DNA of 64,000 bases from Cristatella mucedo (lineage: Eukaryota; Bryozoa; Phylactolaemata; Cristatellidae): the NCBI GenBank assembly GCA_009760855.2, contig WPIO01000061.1:1967001-2031000 (forward strand), given 5' to 3'. The notes beneath the pieces are model-generated. The model was not told where the DNA came from, made no database searches, and worked only from the letters and a program-made list of their open reading frames with translations. The position numbers were made by a program, and so were the translations under genes. Every line of letters starts with the position of its first letter. Positions within the stretch are counted from its first letter, which is position 1. This document shows positions 58,401 through 64,000 of this stretch, piece after piece.

Positions 58401-58625
58401 GCTCAATGTGAATTCAAAACCACCAACTGATTACTTACAACTTCTGCACTTGATGATTCCGAAGTTCTACTTTGATGCTGCCATACCACTCTTTACTGAC
58501 GTATCTAGGATACAAAGCTGCCACAGTCACAAGAGGTAAGCTACTTTCATCAGTTAAGCCGCGTCGAAGGCCCGAAGAATGCTCTCGAATCACAGGTCCT
58601 GAGCTCTCAGTCGTGGAGGAGGCTG
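48585..58625 (-). CDS. CBP: CBP/p300-family co-activator gene, partial (KIX and TAZ1)
   Basis: CBP/p300 proteins are nuclear histone acetyltransferases that bridge transcription factors to Pol II; KIX and TAZ1 are their activator-docking domains. Exons in transcript order: 58439-58625, 54468-54585, 54176-54307, 51985-52251 (3' border uncertain), 49696-49993, 48585-48729. Every border has AG/GT; most donors are strong (GTAAGT, GTGAGT). Codon phases close at all junctions. KIX precedes TAZ1, the opposite of standard animal CBP, so this may be a rearranged or duplicated locus. The beginning of the gene and the catalytic half are not in the window or not recognised. The last exon has a stop at 48602-48604. 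Introns contain LINE, SINE and microsatellite sequence. Confidence 0.85.
49696..49993 (-). CDS. CBP: CBP-like exon: TAZ1 N-terminal half
   Basis: Acceptor GACGTAG ends at 49994-49995 and donor GTATGTAAAT starts at 49695. Length is 99 codons plus one base. About 50 residues of Pro/Gly/Ser-rich lead-in ([17 protein letters not shown]) precede a basic stretch (YKKKLKL). TAZ1 then follows: [36 protein letters not shown] and [10 protein letters not shown]. The His-Cys-Cys-Cys ligands of the first zinc site and the His-Cys-Cys of the second are in place; the remaining Cys comes in the next exon. The loop after CQRQE is a few residues longer than in vertebrate CBP. This is TAZ1 rather than TAZ2 by the HMTxCQAGxAC signature. 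Confidence 0.95.
50398..50605 (+). mobile_element. LINE-A 3' UTR and tail
   Basis: GTGACACTGTGCATGCTGCC, then CTTTGCAGCAAATATAAAGT, GTTTATAAAGTGCATTATTA and an AT tract. About 200 bases, all untranslated, lying antisense in a CBP-like intron. Confidence 0.9.
50935..51660. repeat. dispersed repeat R1, copy 1
   Basis: Aligns in the same orientation with 62390-62530 plus 63193-63765: CTACGAGACAACTTATAA, CTCGGCATTCGG, GCAGTCGTCGAG, TTTGGTTGGGGCATGAACAG, CTGCAGCAACACATCTAG, CAATCCGGATTGAT, CACCACGAGCT. No ORF or terminal inverted repeats are evident. Copy 2 has about 660 extra bases in the middle. Confidence 0.85.
51985..52251 (-). CDS. CBP: CBP-like linker exon, 3' border uncertain
   Basis: Strong acceptor (TTACCTGTTTTAG), entering in phase 0 as required by the preceding exon. 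Reads [52 protein letters not shown], then a Ser/Thr/Asn tail. No domain is recognised; it would be linker between KIX and TAZ1. A GTGAGT donor at 51984 gives 89 codons and phase 0, fitting the TAZ1 exon; an earlier GTGAGC (near 52057) would also keep phase. The last about 20 codons approach GT-repeat sequence and may be intronic. Confidence 0.6.
52740..53045 (+). mobile_element. LINE-B 3' terminus
   Basis: From ACGCAACGATAACTACACTC through the 3' UTR (CTGCCGACTATGGCACATCC, TGCGTAACACCCACATGG) to ACATTACATTGCATTA. About 300 bases. It defines the LINE-B 3' end well and lies antisense in the CBP-like intron. Confidence 0.9.
53985..54125 (-). mobile_element. tRNA-derived SINE (SINE-2), second copy
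   Basis: The minus strand carries a recognisable tRNA-like head: A box in TGGCACACTAGGTAAGG, an anticodon-arm-like palindrome (ACCTCGGGACCGAGGT), B box GGTTTGATTCC, then GCAGTGGGCGATTC and a short body ending GGTGATAGCCGTAAAGGCTC. Shares B box, junction and body with 46441-46592. Confidence 0.8.
54176..54307 (-). CDS. CBP: CBP-like exon: KIX helix 3 and flank
   Basis: Acceptor TTCACTCATTTACAG; donor GTGAGT at 54175; exactly 44 codons in phase 0. [20 protein letters not shown] is the last KIX helix, matching the DEYYxLLAEKIYKIQKEL block of CBP KIX. A Ser/Thr/Pro-rich flank ([18 protein letters not shown]) follows, as expected for the disordered region after KIX. Confidence 0.92.
54468..54585 (-). 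CDS. CBP: CBP-like exon: KIX middle
   Basis: Acceptor ends CATCAG and donor is GTAAGT at 54467. The first base completes a Leu codon split from the upstream exon (TT then G). Encodes [17 protein letters not shown], then [20 protein letters not shown] and SY, matching KIX helices 1-2 (MENLVAYAKKVEGDMYESAN in vertebrate CBP). The FPTPDP-type loop is replaced by a different sequence of similar length. Confidence 0.92.
54717..55085 (-). mobile_element. LINE-A 3' end
   Basis: Plus strand begins AATAATAATAATAAAACACT, then TTGATAAAGTGCCCTCAGAT, and runs through the UTR into the last about 35 codons (TTTGTTAGCTGACGAACTAA, GTCTCCTAAAGATTTGAGG). Same strand as the CBP-like gene. Confidence 0.9.
55090..55730 (+). 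mobile_element. LINE-A remnant containing a (TC)n expansion
   Basis: Starts with AATCAGGCGATC (AIRRLQL block) and GTAGTGAACGAGGCAATTTG (CRERxSCH block), continues past the HWLPVKQ position, then CTCACTTTTGGATTCTTTCA (LTFRSFH block), a TC tract, and AAATCCTTTGGATACTATGC...CAGTTCGTATGCTTCC (LKSFGDxAFSSYAS block). It is in normal order, strongly diverged, and lacks the tail. Confidence 0.7.
55371..55432. repeat. (TC)n microsatellite
   Basis: About 30 TC units with one early interruption, followed by a C-tract. It expanded inside LINE-A coding sequence. Confidence 0.95.
55795..55885 (-). mobile_element. SINE-1 copy, head and start of tail
   Basis: Minus strand: GGCTACAGTGCTCACCCCGA, B box GGGCTCAAGCCC, then TGTGGCATGTGTAAGCGCCT and GAGTCGAGATTC. 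Aligns with 23450-23520, including the GCATxTGxAAGCGCCTGA junction between tRNA-like head and LINE-like tail. Confidence 0.8.
55905..56080. repeat. duplicated segment S2, copy 1
   Basis: GAAAATGAGGACTACTTCGG, then ACATACATGCTTTATCATCA and CACTTCGATATA, matches 60375-60545 in the same orientation. No known family. Confidence 0.7.
56081..57906. other. no exon recognised
   Basis: Low-copy sequence inside the KIX intron. A plus frame at 56369-56593 and others show no domain. Confidence 0.35.
57907..58026. repeat. (CA)n microsatellite
   Basis: CA tract with scattered CACG, CATA and CAAA interruptions. All open frames across it are composition artefacts. Confidence 0.95.
58439..58625 (-). CDS. 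CBP: CBP-like exon: KIX N-terminal helix
   Basis: Acceptor GTTTTATCACTGCAG; donor GTAAGT at 58438. Two bases, 61 codons, then two bases (TT) that join the next exon's G to give Leu. The first about 35 residues are Ser/Thr/Gly-rich ([17 protein letters not shown]). [20 protein letters not shown] then KL matches the start of KIX (RKAWHEHVTQDLRNHLVHKL in vertebrate CBP), keeping the Trp and LRNH-V-KL core. Upstream exons were not recognised. Confidence 0.92.
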
Positions 58626-59106
58626 CTGCAGTGATAAAACACAATCAGATTGTACGAAACAGTGCTCGTGGATGGTAACCAGTTGTTGGACGTCTCTAAG
58701 TCAGCTGCTGGGACTTAAAGTCAGCTGTGGCATACCAAAGGTCCTAATGGGCTGAGACCGACATCGGTGGGGTGACCAACTCCAAAGGCTGGGTTTAAAG
58801 AATTTGTACTGTGTGCCATTACAAATGCATTTTCAAAAGGTAGACTCGCGTGACAGTCAACTCTTGTACAATCCAATTACCTCCATAACCACTCACTTAA
58901 GAAGGATATAGCGATCACACTGTGACCACCTAGGAGATTGTTTCTCTAAATTTTTGTTAGCATTTTTGGTAAGATCAGTGAGTCTATCGAAATGGTAACA
59001 TTTCCTTCCACAGGACTCATAATCTTTCAACCCATTTCTTAAATCATTGTCCACTCTAAAGCAAATGAAAATTAATTAAAAACTTGAGCCTGCTCAGACA
59101 AGAATT
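58626..59106. other. no gene recognised
   Basis: Upstream of the first recognised KIX exon. No further CBP-like exon is seen. Confidence 0.35.
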
Positions 59107-59288
59107 CCATGTAATATAATGTGATGTATCTCCGTCAGTAACTCCACAAAGTCATACAGACCGGGTGGGTGTTACGCAGGAGAGTTTTGTATAGCACACT
59201 CACAGCCTAAGCGGCTTTCGGTACGCATTCGGTAGCCAACAGACTTCGTCTCACGCAACAAAGAGATAGTGGGAAGCATAGCAGAGAA
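59107..59288 (-). mobile_element. LINE-B 3' terminus
   Basis: Plus strand TAATATAATGTGATGTATCT, then CCGTCAGTAACTCCACAAAG, to GGGAAGCATAGCAGAG. Nearly identical to 40119-40285. Confidence 0.92.
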
Positions 59289-59289
59289 T

Positions 59290-59810
59290 TGGGCCTTGGA
59301 TTAGTGACATGCCCCTCTGGACTGCTGTAACTCACTACTCACGAGTCTTCCTCCCAGGTCTTCTGGCCTGTGAAACAATCAGCTTACAGTTAGAGTAACA
59401 ACTCTGCAGCCAGGCTCGTCTGTCGTGAATTTTTTTCAGTTCCATATTACTCCTCAGTACTTCATCTTACATATTGCTTCTGATCGACCAGCGCCAGCTC
59501 AATATCAAAAAGTAGATCTGCTTCTAAGCTCCGTCAGTCACCTTCTTGTCCATTGGTCTCTTGCTTCGGCAATCCCATCCGAAATAATCAGGCTTGACAT
59601 AGCAACACCGACTTCTGACTAAAGTCGTCAGCTGTGCCCCAAATAACATCAAGTCGTTAGGAGACCATGGCTTTAGTTCGGCAGCACCCAAAGTTTTGAA
59701 CTTACTCCCGACTGACATAACGACATTCAGTGACTTGATATTTTTATCTGTGGCCTTATGCTGACTGCATTTATGTTATTACTAAACACTTGACTGGCTT
59801 CCTGGTACAT
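59290..59810 (+). mobile_element. LINE-A remnant, diverged
   Basis: CCTCTGGACTGCTGTAACTC and AACTCTGCAGCCAGGCTCGT then CTGTCGTGAA match the LDFCNS and QNSAARLVCRE blocks. Later GGAGACCATGGCTTTAGTTC matches the GDRAFSS block. Shares variant bases (CTTCTGACT-AAAGTCGT) with the copy at 55090-55730. Confidence 0.7.
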
Positions 59811-60239
59811 TCGTGGTGAACCGAATTTCACGTCCGATTAGAACTAGGCCGAAAACACAGCGCTCGTAATGGTACTGGTGTCAGCTGACTCGCGACGAGT
59901 ACTGATGACGCCTGAGCCGTGTTTCACGGCTTGCGACATGCAGCATCAGCAGCAATGAAAAAAGTACACGGACAGCAGTGGAACACGTCATCGATAACGA
60001 GTGCAGCTATGTTAACATAAGAAGTTCATATCTATAATGCAGACACGTCTATTTGTCAGGAACAAGTTATACAATGTTGAACAGCGGCCATGGCATACTC
60101 CAAAAGCCCCTGGAGCTACAATGCTAATGCCAACTCGGAAGATCACAATTACATGGTTCTGCTTCCGAGAGGCCTTGGTGATAGATTATCAGACTCGATT
60201 CCTAGCCGTTATAATTCGGAGCAGCGAATAATGCACATC
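59811..60239. other. no gene recognised
   Basis: Nothing assignable on either strand. Confidence 0.35.
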
Positions 60240-60365
60240 AGTCAGAATTTGGCTGATTTAGAACCCGGCCATTCGACCCCTTTCGAGGATATTCGAAGTG
60301 CCTAAAATTATTCGTTTCTAGCAGGGCGCTATATGCATGATTTCTTATTTATATTATTGTTTAGA
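60240..60365 (+). mobile_element. probable SINE-1 remnant
   Basis: A B-box-like GGCCATTCGACCCC is followed by GAAGTGCCTAAAATTATTCG, then TTTCTAGCAGGGCGCTATAT and a TTATTTATATTATT end. The tail matches SINE-1 and its spacing from the B-box-like sequence is right; the A box is not recognisable. Confidence 0.55.
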
Positions 60366-60374
60366 TGGCGCTAA

Positions 60375-60545
60375 CGAATAATATTCTTTGAAAATGGAGA
60401 CTACTTCGGAGGCCTGAAATAGCGGGCACTACATACATGTCTTATCATCATAACAATCATTACATTATGAAAACTAATTGATTTTACGCAGTGCATATTT
60501 ACCAATCACGCTTCGATACAGCCGATGCTAGGCTTCATCTGAAAA
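60375..60545. repeat. duplicated segment S2, copy 2
   Basis: GAAAATGGAGACTACTTCGG, then ACATACATGTCTTATCATCA and CACGCTTCGATAC; see 55905-56080. Confidence 0.7.
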
Positions 60546-61390
60546 CGAAGGTATCTAGTGCTTGAGCATGTTTCCCGGGTTCGCGTTTTTACAGCACGCC
60601 AGACGCTTAGGATCTGTCCAAGATGTGGGCACTTTACCAGAGTCGAAGTCAGCGAAAAATTCAATCAACTATAACTTAGAGTACGATCGCAGCAATAGCT
60701 GGCCCCGGTCCTCATGGACCCGAGGAGCGGGAATCGCTAATAGGTGCCGTCGACCCGAAACGGCTAAAAGCTCTTCGAGGCGCCGGCATGGCCAACAATG
60801 TACCTTGATAGTCACTAGTTGGAGCAGCAGGCGACCCAAGTCGCCGTCTCTTGCTAGGCGGGCCATCGTCGGCCATATCTGAGCGATGCTAAACAGTCAA
60901 CGACCAGCCAGTCAATGACCAAACCGGATTTCCCCCGAGCACCGCGTTGTGATAACTCCACCGGTTCTCCAGCCAACAGTATAGCGCCCACGCCTGAGGG
61001 TCGATTCGTACCTCCCAAAGCAAAGAAATTTTCCGGCTTAAGCATCCGACTTGGGCGGAGCTAGCAAGAACGTGACGAACGAGCAACCTAGGCTACATGC
61101 CCCTCAACTAAAGCTTGGGGAGCAGTCGGAGAGCTTTTTCGAGTCACTAACTTATATGGTCAGCACGGGTCATTCATTACACATTCGGCAATGCCATAAT
61201 ACTGTGGTGCCCCGATGCTGGCTAAACACAGATTCGCTTGAAAAGATCTAGGTATTCAGGCTACATGCACCTAGAAGTAGGCCGGGAGTCGAAGCTCCTG
61301 CTTTCTACTACAACGACATCTCATATGCAGCGAGCGAGTCGTGTGCACAGGGTGGAGGCTGTCCGCTCACATAACACTTTCCCGTCAATC
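60546..61390 (+). other. GC-rich unassigned segment with open frames
   Basis: More GC-rich than its flanks. A plus frame at 60562-60882 (106 codons, ending in an Arg/Ser-rich block) and a second near 60880-61065 (SMTKPDFPRAPRCDNSTGSP, then RFVPPKAKKFSGLSIRLGRS, stop) both look protein-like. A third near 61255 reads RPGVEAPAFYYNDISYAASE. The three are in different frames, suggesting a frameshifted ORF of an unrecognised element, perhaps gag-like. Confidence 0.35.
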
Positions 61391-61394
61391 GAAG

Positions 61395-61985
61395 TCATAT
61401 TACTAATAATAATGCACTTGATAAAGCGTCCTCAGAGAACTCAATCTCTTTCCAGGCGCTTTACATTTGCTGCAAAGGGAAACGCGATTGAATGGTGAGT
61501 AATATAATGTTTGATAAACAACATGAATAACATGGTTAGGGGTGACATGCACATGGTCAGCATGCAAATGTGGTTAGTAGCAGCATACACAGTGTCAGCA
61601 CGCATTAAACACGTGAAGGATAAATCACAAGGACCCACTAAATGCTGTCCTAAATAGGTGTGTTTTTAAGTTCTTTTTAAATGTGGTCAAGTCAGGGGAT
61701 GTTCTGATGCAAGTCGGGAGTGGGTTCGAAACTTTGGGAGCATACGCTCTAAATGCACGGTCTCTAAAGGATTTGAGGTTTGGACAAGGTATTGGTAGAC
61801 TGTTGAATTCCGAAAAGCGGGTGGTGCGGTGCTTGGCCCGGTGGGGGAGTAGATCTGAGGGAGAGGCTGGAGCCAAAGGAAGAAGTGACCTAAAAGTGAG
61901 GTCCAAAACCTTGAAGTCGATCCGTTGCTTGACTGGTAGCCAGGGCAGGTCGGCGAGAAGTCACGGCAATACGCATTTCAAAACT
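61395..61985 (-). mobile_element. LINE-A 3' end
   Basis: The tail (ATAATAATGCACTTGATAAA) and UTR are complete. The minus frame at 61625-61906 gives LTFRSLLPLAPASPSDLLPH, SFRDRAFRAYAPKVSNPLP and FKKNLKTHLFRTAFSGSL to the natural stop. Truncated near 61985 in the HWLPVKQ block. Confidence 0.94.
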
Positions 61986-62389
61986 AACATACCGACCTGT
62001 ACTGGCAAATAACATCGCACGGAATCTTCCCTTGCTCTGAATATAAATTTACAAAAACGATTATCGGCTAGTACAAATTTGAATCAGCAATATATCAGAG
62101 GCAATGTGAATTCACATCTAAAATGTCACGATGATTCGTGAGGTAATGGCCAAGTTTAGGAACGTACAAGGCAAAAAGCTAAACTATTCACGAATTAGTT
62201 TAAAAGTCAAACGCATTCACATTATTAAGCTGAAGCATGTACCTTGATGGACCAGTGCTCGAGAATTTGGAATGCAACTTCCAATTATTGGCGATTTGGT
62301 TCATTTATCATGGCGAGATATAATAGAAATATCGATACACTAGTTTAGTTTTAAACATGGTAAGCATAGTCACGTCTTATAAGGAAACG
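61986..62389. other. no gene recognised
   Basis: AT-rich, nothing assignable. Confidence 0.35.
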
Positions 62390-62530
62390 GTGAGGCTTCT
62401 ACGAGACCATTTATAATATCAGGCATAACAATAGGCATGCACCTCAATTGAAAGCAGTTAGCTCGGCATTCGGAGGGAAACTGGAGAGCTACGACTCAGA
62501 AAGGCTGAATGAATCAGAAACTGTTCCCAA
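62390..62530. repeat. dispersed repeat R1, copy 2, left part
   Basis: GCTTCTACGAGACCATTTAT, then CAATAGGCATGCACCTCAAT and GCTCGGCATTCGG, matches 50935-51060. Confidence 0.8.
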
Positions 62531-62789
62531 CCCTTCCTCTTAAATTAGGCTTAAACATGCCGAAATTGAAAATGCATCTCGGGGACATGCCTTGGAGGCA
62601 AATACACAGCTCTTAAATGGACAATGTTCGAGACTTCGCAGTGTTGTATCTGCGTTCTGCCTACTTCAAAAAACCTACTTTGTTTTGGCTACAAAAACCA
62701 TAAGCAGACGTTTAAAAAAGCATGTTGTAGCACTGCGATGGGATGGCATTGCTGAGGGGAGGAAGAGATTCATCATTGACAACGTTGAA

Positions 62790-62860
62790 CGAACGCAGGG
62801 CCTTTCCTTTGCAGCAGATGCAAAGTGCCTAGAAGGAAAGTTAGTTGTCTTAGAGCACAA
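62790..62860 (+). mobile_element. LINE-A tail-only fragment
   Basis: CCTTTCCTTTGCAGCAGATG, then CAAAGTGCCTAGAAGGAAAG and TTAGTTGTCTTAGAG. It lies in the extra 660 bases that separate the two parts of R1 copy 2. Confidence 0.75.
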
Positions 62861-63192
62861 CCAACATTTCTTTCCATTCTTGGTATTTCACATGTTACAC
62901 ATGGCTGCACCCTCGGGCTTTCACAAGAGATGAAAACCAAGAGCCACCAAATGTTGTGTTGTTGGACGAACTCGGCTCTGGCAGTGCTGAGGGGGGAGGC
63001 AGTAATGGAAGAGGAGGGAGAGCCACAGCAGTGATGAGTAAGGCCGAACACTGGTGCCAGAACACTTGAGCACCGGCTGACCTCTGCCTCCCTAAAATAT
63101 CGGGGCCCTGCAAAATGAGAGCAACTAGCCGACGAGCCAACGAAGTGACACAGCTCGGTTCAAAACATCTCGGGTCAACAGCCAAGAAAGCG

Positions 63193-63765
63193 AGACCAAG
63201 CTCAAACACGCAGTCGTCGAGAAATCGCGACAGCACAAAACACTCAGCTGCTTTGCCGACCATCAGATGACTCTGCTACCATATGCTCTTAACCCATCCA
63301 GCTGGAACCTTTAGCACCATTTGGTTGGGGCATGAACAGCTGCAGCAACACATCTAGCACACACAGGTGAGCTAACTACATTTATTTGTCTACTTATTTC
63401 GGGGAACTCCTGGAGACTACGAAGGCTTACTCTGGTAAGTATTCTAGCTGAGCCATTACAAGGCTTTATTATAGGAAACTACATTTGAAGCTTAAACAAG
63501 TACATTGGTTGGGGTTTTTAGCACAGGGCAAGTTCGTAATCCGAGCCATTTTTGCCAACCTGGATGTTTGCAATCCGGATTGATCACAACTCGAGGCATT
63601 CTTAACCTGAGACCAAGCTGTATAACTCAGCTGCTGTGCTTCATCTACTAATTTCAAACTTTAAGCAAATATTAGAGCAAAATTTTGACATACTTTTTGC
63701 TTCTATATTGGTCTTTTTGAGCTACATTAGTTATCGTTGGCACCACGAGCTTTAACTAGCTGTGG
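63193..63765. repeat. dispersed repeat R1, copy 2, right part
   Basis: Matches 51064-51660 almost throughout: TTTGGTTGGGGCATGAACAG, CTGCAGCAACACATCTAG, GGCTTTATTATA, CAATCCGGATTGAT, CACCACGAGCT. Confidence 0.85.
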
Positions 63766-63774
63766 GAAATGACC

Positions 63775-64000
63775 TAATAATAATAATTATTATTAATATC
63801 ATAAGCTCCATTAAGCACTCTCATAGAGTTCAATTTATTTAGAGGCGCTTAAGAGTTTCTGCGAACAAAGTATGGTCGAATGATTAGTGGTAGCAGGCGC
63901 AATACATAACAGGAATAGCATTATAAGGGGTGACGGGCACTAGGTTAGCGTGCAACTGTCGCTAAAGGCAGCATGCAATAGTGTCAGCATGCACAAACAC
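63775..64000 (-). mobile_element. LINE-A 3' end, runs off the window
   Basis: TAATAATAATTATTATTAAT and CACTCTCATAGAGTTCAATT open a diverged tail, followed by the UTR to the window edge (AGCATGCACAAACAC). Confidence 0.8.

Larger units (their letters stand above)
54586..58438 (-). other. CBP-like intron within KIX, repeat-rich
   Basis: About 3.85 kb, containing two LINE-A copies in opposite orientation, a long (TC)n tract, a SINE-1 copy, a (CA)n tract and duplicated segment S2. Unassigned sequence at 56080-57900 holds no recognisable exon. Confidence 0.55.

Noticed and set aside
54176..58625. KIX exons assigned to MED15 rather than CBP
   Set aside because: MED15 KIX shares the DEY motif, but LRNHxVxKL and AEKI match CBP KIX better and a CBP-type TAZ1 lies in the same direction near by.
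62895..63263. 122-codon minus-strand frame
   Set aside because: It overlaps repeat R1, the matching stretch in copy 1 is not open in this frame, and the Pro/Leu-rich part looks like composition.
1..64000. CRISPR arrays, bacterial operons, phage genes, rRNA
   Set aside because: No regularly spaced repeats, no ribosome-binding-site-led ORFs, no rRNA cores; all evidence points to repeat-rich animal nuclear DNA.

Overview
This is animal nuclear DNA, probably from an invertebrate metazoan. There are no long intact ORFs or bacterial-style operons. The recognisable cellular gene is split by introns with consensus GT..AG borders, and most of the remaining sequence is layered debris of non-LTR retrotransposons, with SINEs and a hAT transposon remnant. 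I cannot name the species.

Two LINE families dominate; the labels are mine. LINE-A and LINE-B are both CR1/L2-superfamily-like, with an APE endonuclease, an RT with FYADD-type catalytic motif and no RNase H. LINE-A copies end in a conserved 3' tail (AAAGCGCCTAGAAAGAGATT then TTCTCTGAGGGCGCTTTATC) followed by a TTATTATT tract. LINE-B copies end in about 100 bases that finish with an ACATTACATT-type run. Almost every copy is 5'-truncated and broken by stops and frameshifts. A third, more GC-rich element has an R2/NeSL-type RT; it lies at 37838-45265 and is interrupted by a LINE-B copy and two LINE-A tails. Two tRNA-derived SINE families are present, and one of them carries a LINE-like 3' tail.

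Layout. 1-4200: weakly supported minus-strand exons of an unidentified gene, with a LINE-A copy in a probable intron. 4200-7680: low-copy sequence with nothing recognisable. 7680-25200: LINE-A and LINE-B copies in both orientations, including two LINE-B copies in tandem at 11930-17172, the second fused to LINE-A. 25984-27120 and 37838-38960: two copies of the 5' part of the R2-like element. 27195-37740: LINE remnants, a gag-like zinc-knuckle fragment, and about 2.7 kb of unassigned sequence. 37838-45265: the composite R2-like element. 45270-47115: a LINE-A RT fragment, a hAT transposase C-terminus and a SINE.

48585-58625, minus strand: part of a CBP/p300-family transcriptional co-activator gene. 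Three exons (58439-58625, 54468-54585, 54176-54307) encode a KIX domain and its C-terminal flank. One further likely exon follows at 51985-52251. Two exons (49696-49993, 48585-48729) encode a TAZ1 zinc-finger domain. Reading phases match at the KIX-KIX and TAZ1-TAZ1 junctions. In transcript order KIX comes before TAZ1, the reverse of the usual animal CBP/p300 order, and the last TAZ1 exon has lost one zinc ligand and contains a stop. No bromodomain, HAT, ZZ or TAZ2 exon was recognised further downstream. LINE, SINE and microsatellite sequence fills the introns while the exons are clean. 59100-64000: LINE-A and LINE-B remnants, a GC-rich unassigned segment, and the second copy of a dispersed repeat that also lies in a CBP intron.
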